Source: Gemmatimonadota bacterium
GTDB taxonomy: Bacteria; Gemmatimonadota; Gemmatimonadetes; Gemmatimonadales; GWC2-71-9
DNA: 64,000 bases
Reading direction: 5' to 3'
Assembly: GCA_029863245.1 (NCBI GenBank)
Contig: JAOTVV010000004.1
Coordinates: forward strand, 1-64,000
This document shows positions 61,905-64,000 of this stretch, in pieces. Every line of letters starts with the position of its first letter. The first letter of the stretch is position 1. A program made the position numbers and the translations under genes. Below the pieces are notes generated by a model. That model did no database searches, was not told the DNA's origin, and worked only from the letters and a program-made list of their open reading frames with translations.

Positions 61905-63560
61905 CTACTCGCGCTTGCCCGTGCGCCGGAGGCGTTCCCGGGCGATCAACCACTGCTGCGGGATGCTCGCGATATTGCTCACCGCATAGTACAGGTTGAG
62001 CCCCGAGGAGAGCTTCAGGAAGATGAAGGTCAGGAAGGGCGGCATGACATACAGCATCATTTTCGCCTGCGGGTTGGGCGGCACGCCCATCTGGCCAAGC
62101 TTCGACACCGCGAACATCGACAAGCCCATGACGACCGGAATGATGTAGAGGGGGTCGGCGCGGGAGAGATCCGGCAGCCACAGGAACGGTACCCCTCGGA
62201 ACTCGATCGTCTCGCGGAACACGAAGAACAGGGCAAACAGGACCGGCATCGGAATGAGCATGGGCAGGCAGCCGCCTACCGGGTTCACGCCATGTTCCTT
62301 GTACAGCTTCATGGTCTCCTGCTGCACCTTCTGCGGGTCTTGTTTGTACCGCTCCTGGACCGCCTTCACCTCCGGCTGGATGGCCTGCATTGCCGTACTC
62401 GACCGCATGGCCTTTTGGTTGAGCGGCCAGAGCAACACCCGCACAGCCATACCGAAGAGGATCAACACCCAGCCGTACGCCATGTTCAGGTTCTCGTGCA
62501 TCCACAGCAGGACGACGACGATCATATTGGCGAACGGCTGAATGATCGGTCGGAAAACCCAGCCGTAGGGGTTGATATCCTCGAAGTCGTGCCCGATGCG
62601 CGCGAGGCGCCGGTATTCCTGCGGGCCTACATAGACCGAGAAGCTGAAGCTGCCAGCCGGCGACGGGATGGACGTCACGACGTCGACCCTCGTCGCGGTC
62701 TTCCCCTCCCGGGTCCCTCCTACCACCAGGGCACCCCCGAGCTTGGGTTGGCCCTCGCCAATGGTCAGCACGTTCGCCACGAAGTACTTCGACTTGATCG
62801 CCAGCCACTCGAACGGGCCATCGAGCGTCTGCGTCTCACCCGGATCCAGCGAGCTGAACTTCAGCCGCTCGGTGCGGCCGGCCTTCGACACGACCGCATA
62901 GGACCGAGCGTCGTCCGTGCTGTCGGCCTCGACGAGGGCAATGCGCGGCCCGAGGGCCACCAGCACCAGCCCGCCGGTCGGCAGACCCAGGATCCTCCCT
63001 TGGACGTCGAACAGGTAGTGGTCCGGCCGGAACGTGTAGGTCAACTCGACCGTCACCGCTCCGCGCCGCCCCACGAAGTCCAGTGCCGCTCCGGCTTCCT
63101 CGACCGAGAGGCGCAGGGTGGACGGCTCCAAGCTCCAGTCAGCGAGCCGCAGTGTATCGCTCCCGATCACGAACTCGTAGTCCAAGAACCGTGAATCACC
63201 CGGAATGATCGACGCGGTTCCGCTGTCACCGGCGGCGAACGTGCGATAGTCCCTGAGGCGCGCGCCGACGAGGCGGCCGCCTCGGGTGGAGAACCGGAAC
63301 TCGTAGAGCGGCGACTCCACCACGACCTCCGCAGCCGCGGCCGGGGCCGGCACGTCGTCCGCAGCGACGATCGGAGCTGGCAAAACCGGCACGGCAACCG
63401 TCTCGGCGGGCACGGCCTGGGTGGTCTCCGCCGGCACGGCAGAGTCCGATCCCGCCGACGTAGCCGGTGGGGGTCGCTCGGGCGGAAAGAGGATCGATGG
63501 CAGCACGGCGATGATCAACATCAAGCCGATGGCCAAGAGCGTGCGGCGATCCATCAGCAA
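61905..63560 (-). CDS. yidC: Membrane protein insertase YidC
   Basis: YidC inserts and folds inner-membrane proteins alone or with SecYEG. The 551-residue protein has the N-terminal span (residues 7-22), a large periplasmic beta-supersandwich (70-330) and the conserved five-span region (350-535: YGWVLILFGMAVRVLLWPLNQKAM with the functional Arg, NPVGGCLPMLIPMPVLFALFFVFRETIEFRGVPFLWLPDLS). It is the Gram-negative type with a periplasmic domain. It sits between yidD and mnmE. Confidence 0.97.
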   Translation of the reverse strand: MLMDRRTLLAIGLMLIIAVLPSILFPPERPPPATSAGSDSAVPAETTQAVPAETVAVPVLPAPIVAADDVPAPAAAAEVVVESPLYEFRFSTRGGRLVGARLRDYRTFAAGDSGTASIIPGDSRFLDYEFVIGSDTLRLADWSLEPSTLRLSVEEAGAALDFVGRRGAVTVELTYTFRPDHYLFDVQGRILGLPTGGLVLVALGPRIALVEADSTDDARSYAVVSKAGRTERLKFSSLDPGETQTLDGPFEWLAIKSKYFVANVLTIGEGQPKLGGALVVGGTREGKTATRVDVVTSIPSPAGSFSFSVYVGPQEYRRLARIGHDFEDINPYGWVFRPIIQPFANMIVVVLLWMHENLNMAYGWVLILFGMAVRVLLWPLNQKAMRSSTAMQAIQPEVKAVQERYKQDPQKVQQETMKLYKEHGVNPVGGCLPMLIPMPVLFALFFVFRETIEFRGVPFLWLPDLSRADPLYIIPVVMGLSMFAVSKLGQMGVPPNPQAKMMLYVMPPFLTFIFLKLSSGLNLYYAVSNIASIPQQWLIARERLRRTGKRE

Positions 63561-63564
63561 TCAG

Positions 63565-63783
63565 TCACGGGACCGGGTCGAATCCGCCCGAGTTGAAGGG
63601 ATGGCACCGAAGGATGCGCCGTAACCCCAGCCACACCCCGCGGAGCAGCCCGTACCGCTGCACCGCCTGCAGCGCATACATCGAACACGTCGGCGAATAC
63701 CGGCACGGTGATGGGAATGGCGAGGCCACGATCTGGTAGCCGCGGATCAATGCGACCGCCGCCCGCTTGGGCCAGTCGGTCAC
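63565..63783 (-). CDS. yidD: Membrane protein insertion efficiency factor YidD
   Basis: The 72-residue protein contains the YidD signature: [33 protein letters not shown] and [20 protein letters not shown]. It aids YidC-dependent insertion at the inner membrane. GTG at 63783 overlaps the rnpA stop (GTGA), the usual coupling; an earlier ATG at 63804 would lie inside rnpA. Confidence 0.94.
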   Translation of the reverse strand: MTDWPKRAAVALIRGYQIVASPFPSPCRYSPTCSMYALQAVQRYGLLRGVWLGLRRILRCHPFNSGGFDPVP

Positions 63784-64000
63784 TCGGAGAGCGAACGCGC
63801 CCACGACTCCAAATCCTCGGTTAGCTCTGAAAAGGAGGCCCGATACCCGTCGGCGCGGGAGCGGATGACCACGTCGGTGGGCCCCAGGGCGGTGAGCACC
63901 CGTCGCCGTAGGATCTCTCGCAATCGGCGTCGCAGGCGGTTGCGGGAAACGACGGTTTGGCCGAAGAGCGGCACCACGAGGCCGAACCGTGGATGCCCAG
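63780..64000 (-). CDS. rnpA: Ribonuclease P protein component (5' end beyond window)
   Basis: The visible C-terminal 73 residues include [29 protein letters not shown], the RNR motif of the RnpA family, which helps the RNase P RNA bind precursor tRNA. The frame runs off the window end, so the start is missing. The rnpA-yidD-yidC-mnmE order is the common origin-proximal cluster, normally with rpmH just beyond. Confidence 0.95.
   Translation of the reverse strand, partial: GHPRFGLVVPLFGQTVVSRNRLRRRLREILRRRVLTALGPTDVVIRSRADGYRASFSELTEDLESWARSLSE

Noticed and set aside
61728-63194. 488-residue plus-strand frame
   Set aside because: It is the antisense shadow of mnmE and yidC.

Overview
The window looks like chromosomal DNA of a high-GC, Gram-negative bacterium, most likely a member of the Gemmatimonadota. 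This placement is an inference. It rests on the dense lipoprotein and beta-barrel genes, a GWxTD-type secreted protein, DUF4440 (NTF2-fold) secreted proteins, a large membrane Ser/Thr kinase, the many GTG/TTG starts with GTGA/ATGA overlaps, and strong GC bias. The right end carries the order rnpA-yidD-yidC-mnmE (read on the minus strand), which in bacteria usually lies close to dnaA/oriC, so the 64 kb end is probably origin-proximal.

Region 1 (about 0.1-16 kb) is accessory. It holds short, mostly plus-strand genes of unrelated function: nitrilase, several VOC/glyoxalase-fold proteins, an MDR dehydrogenase, an FMN split-barrel protein, a GNAT acetyltransferase, a terpene-cyclase-like protein, DUF1353, ClbS/DfsB, DUF1801, DinB and DUF454. 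Several are separated by imperfect palindromes that begin with a GTCTAA-type box at a stop codon and end with GTTAGGC-type boxes. This resembles a decayed integron cassette array, but no integrase lies in the window. A minus-strand block (7.9-11.05 kb) with a di-haem cytochrome lipoprotein, an NTF2-fold protein and a short-LID adenylate kinase interrupts it.

Region 2 (16-23.2 kb) is a plus-strand exopolysaccharide operon: a BcsE-like three-domain regulator (degenerate RecA/KaiC fold, receiver fold and GGDEF fold), a TPR plus beta-barrel exporter, a PgaC/IcaA-type GT2 synthase, a 70-residue single-span membrane protein and a PgaB-like polysaccharide deacetylase. It combines a regulator typical of cellulose systems with the machinery of a poly-N-acetylglucosamine-like system, and is the most interesting part of the window.

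Region 3 (23.3-45.4 kb) mixes rtcB, a NagB-PIG-L fusion, a Ser/Thr kinase, a histone-H1-like repeat protein, an Lrp/AsnC regulator, lepB, a beta-propeller lipoprotein, a coupled barrel/lipoprotein pair, pruA, a fused mono-haem cytochrome-porin with a CX4CH lipoprotein, a CbiMN-CbiQ-CbiO cobalt/nickel importer and tRNA-Phe(GAA).

Region 4 (45.4-64 kb) is mostly housekeeping: NUDIX hydrolase, ECF sigma factor and putative anti-sigma factor, then a tightly packed plus-strand series (holA, SPOR protein, mutS, TonB_C lipoprotein, cystathionine beta-synthase, queD, ddl, rhomboid protease, macro-domain protein, GWxTD protein, HExxH peptidase), and the converging minus-strand set mnmE, yidC, yidD, rnpA. 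I saw no CRISPR array, rRNA or transposase.
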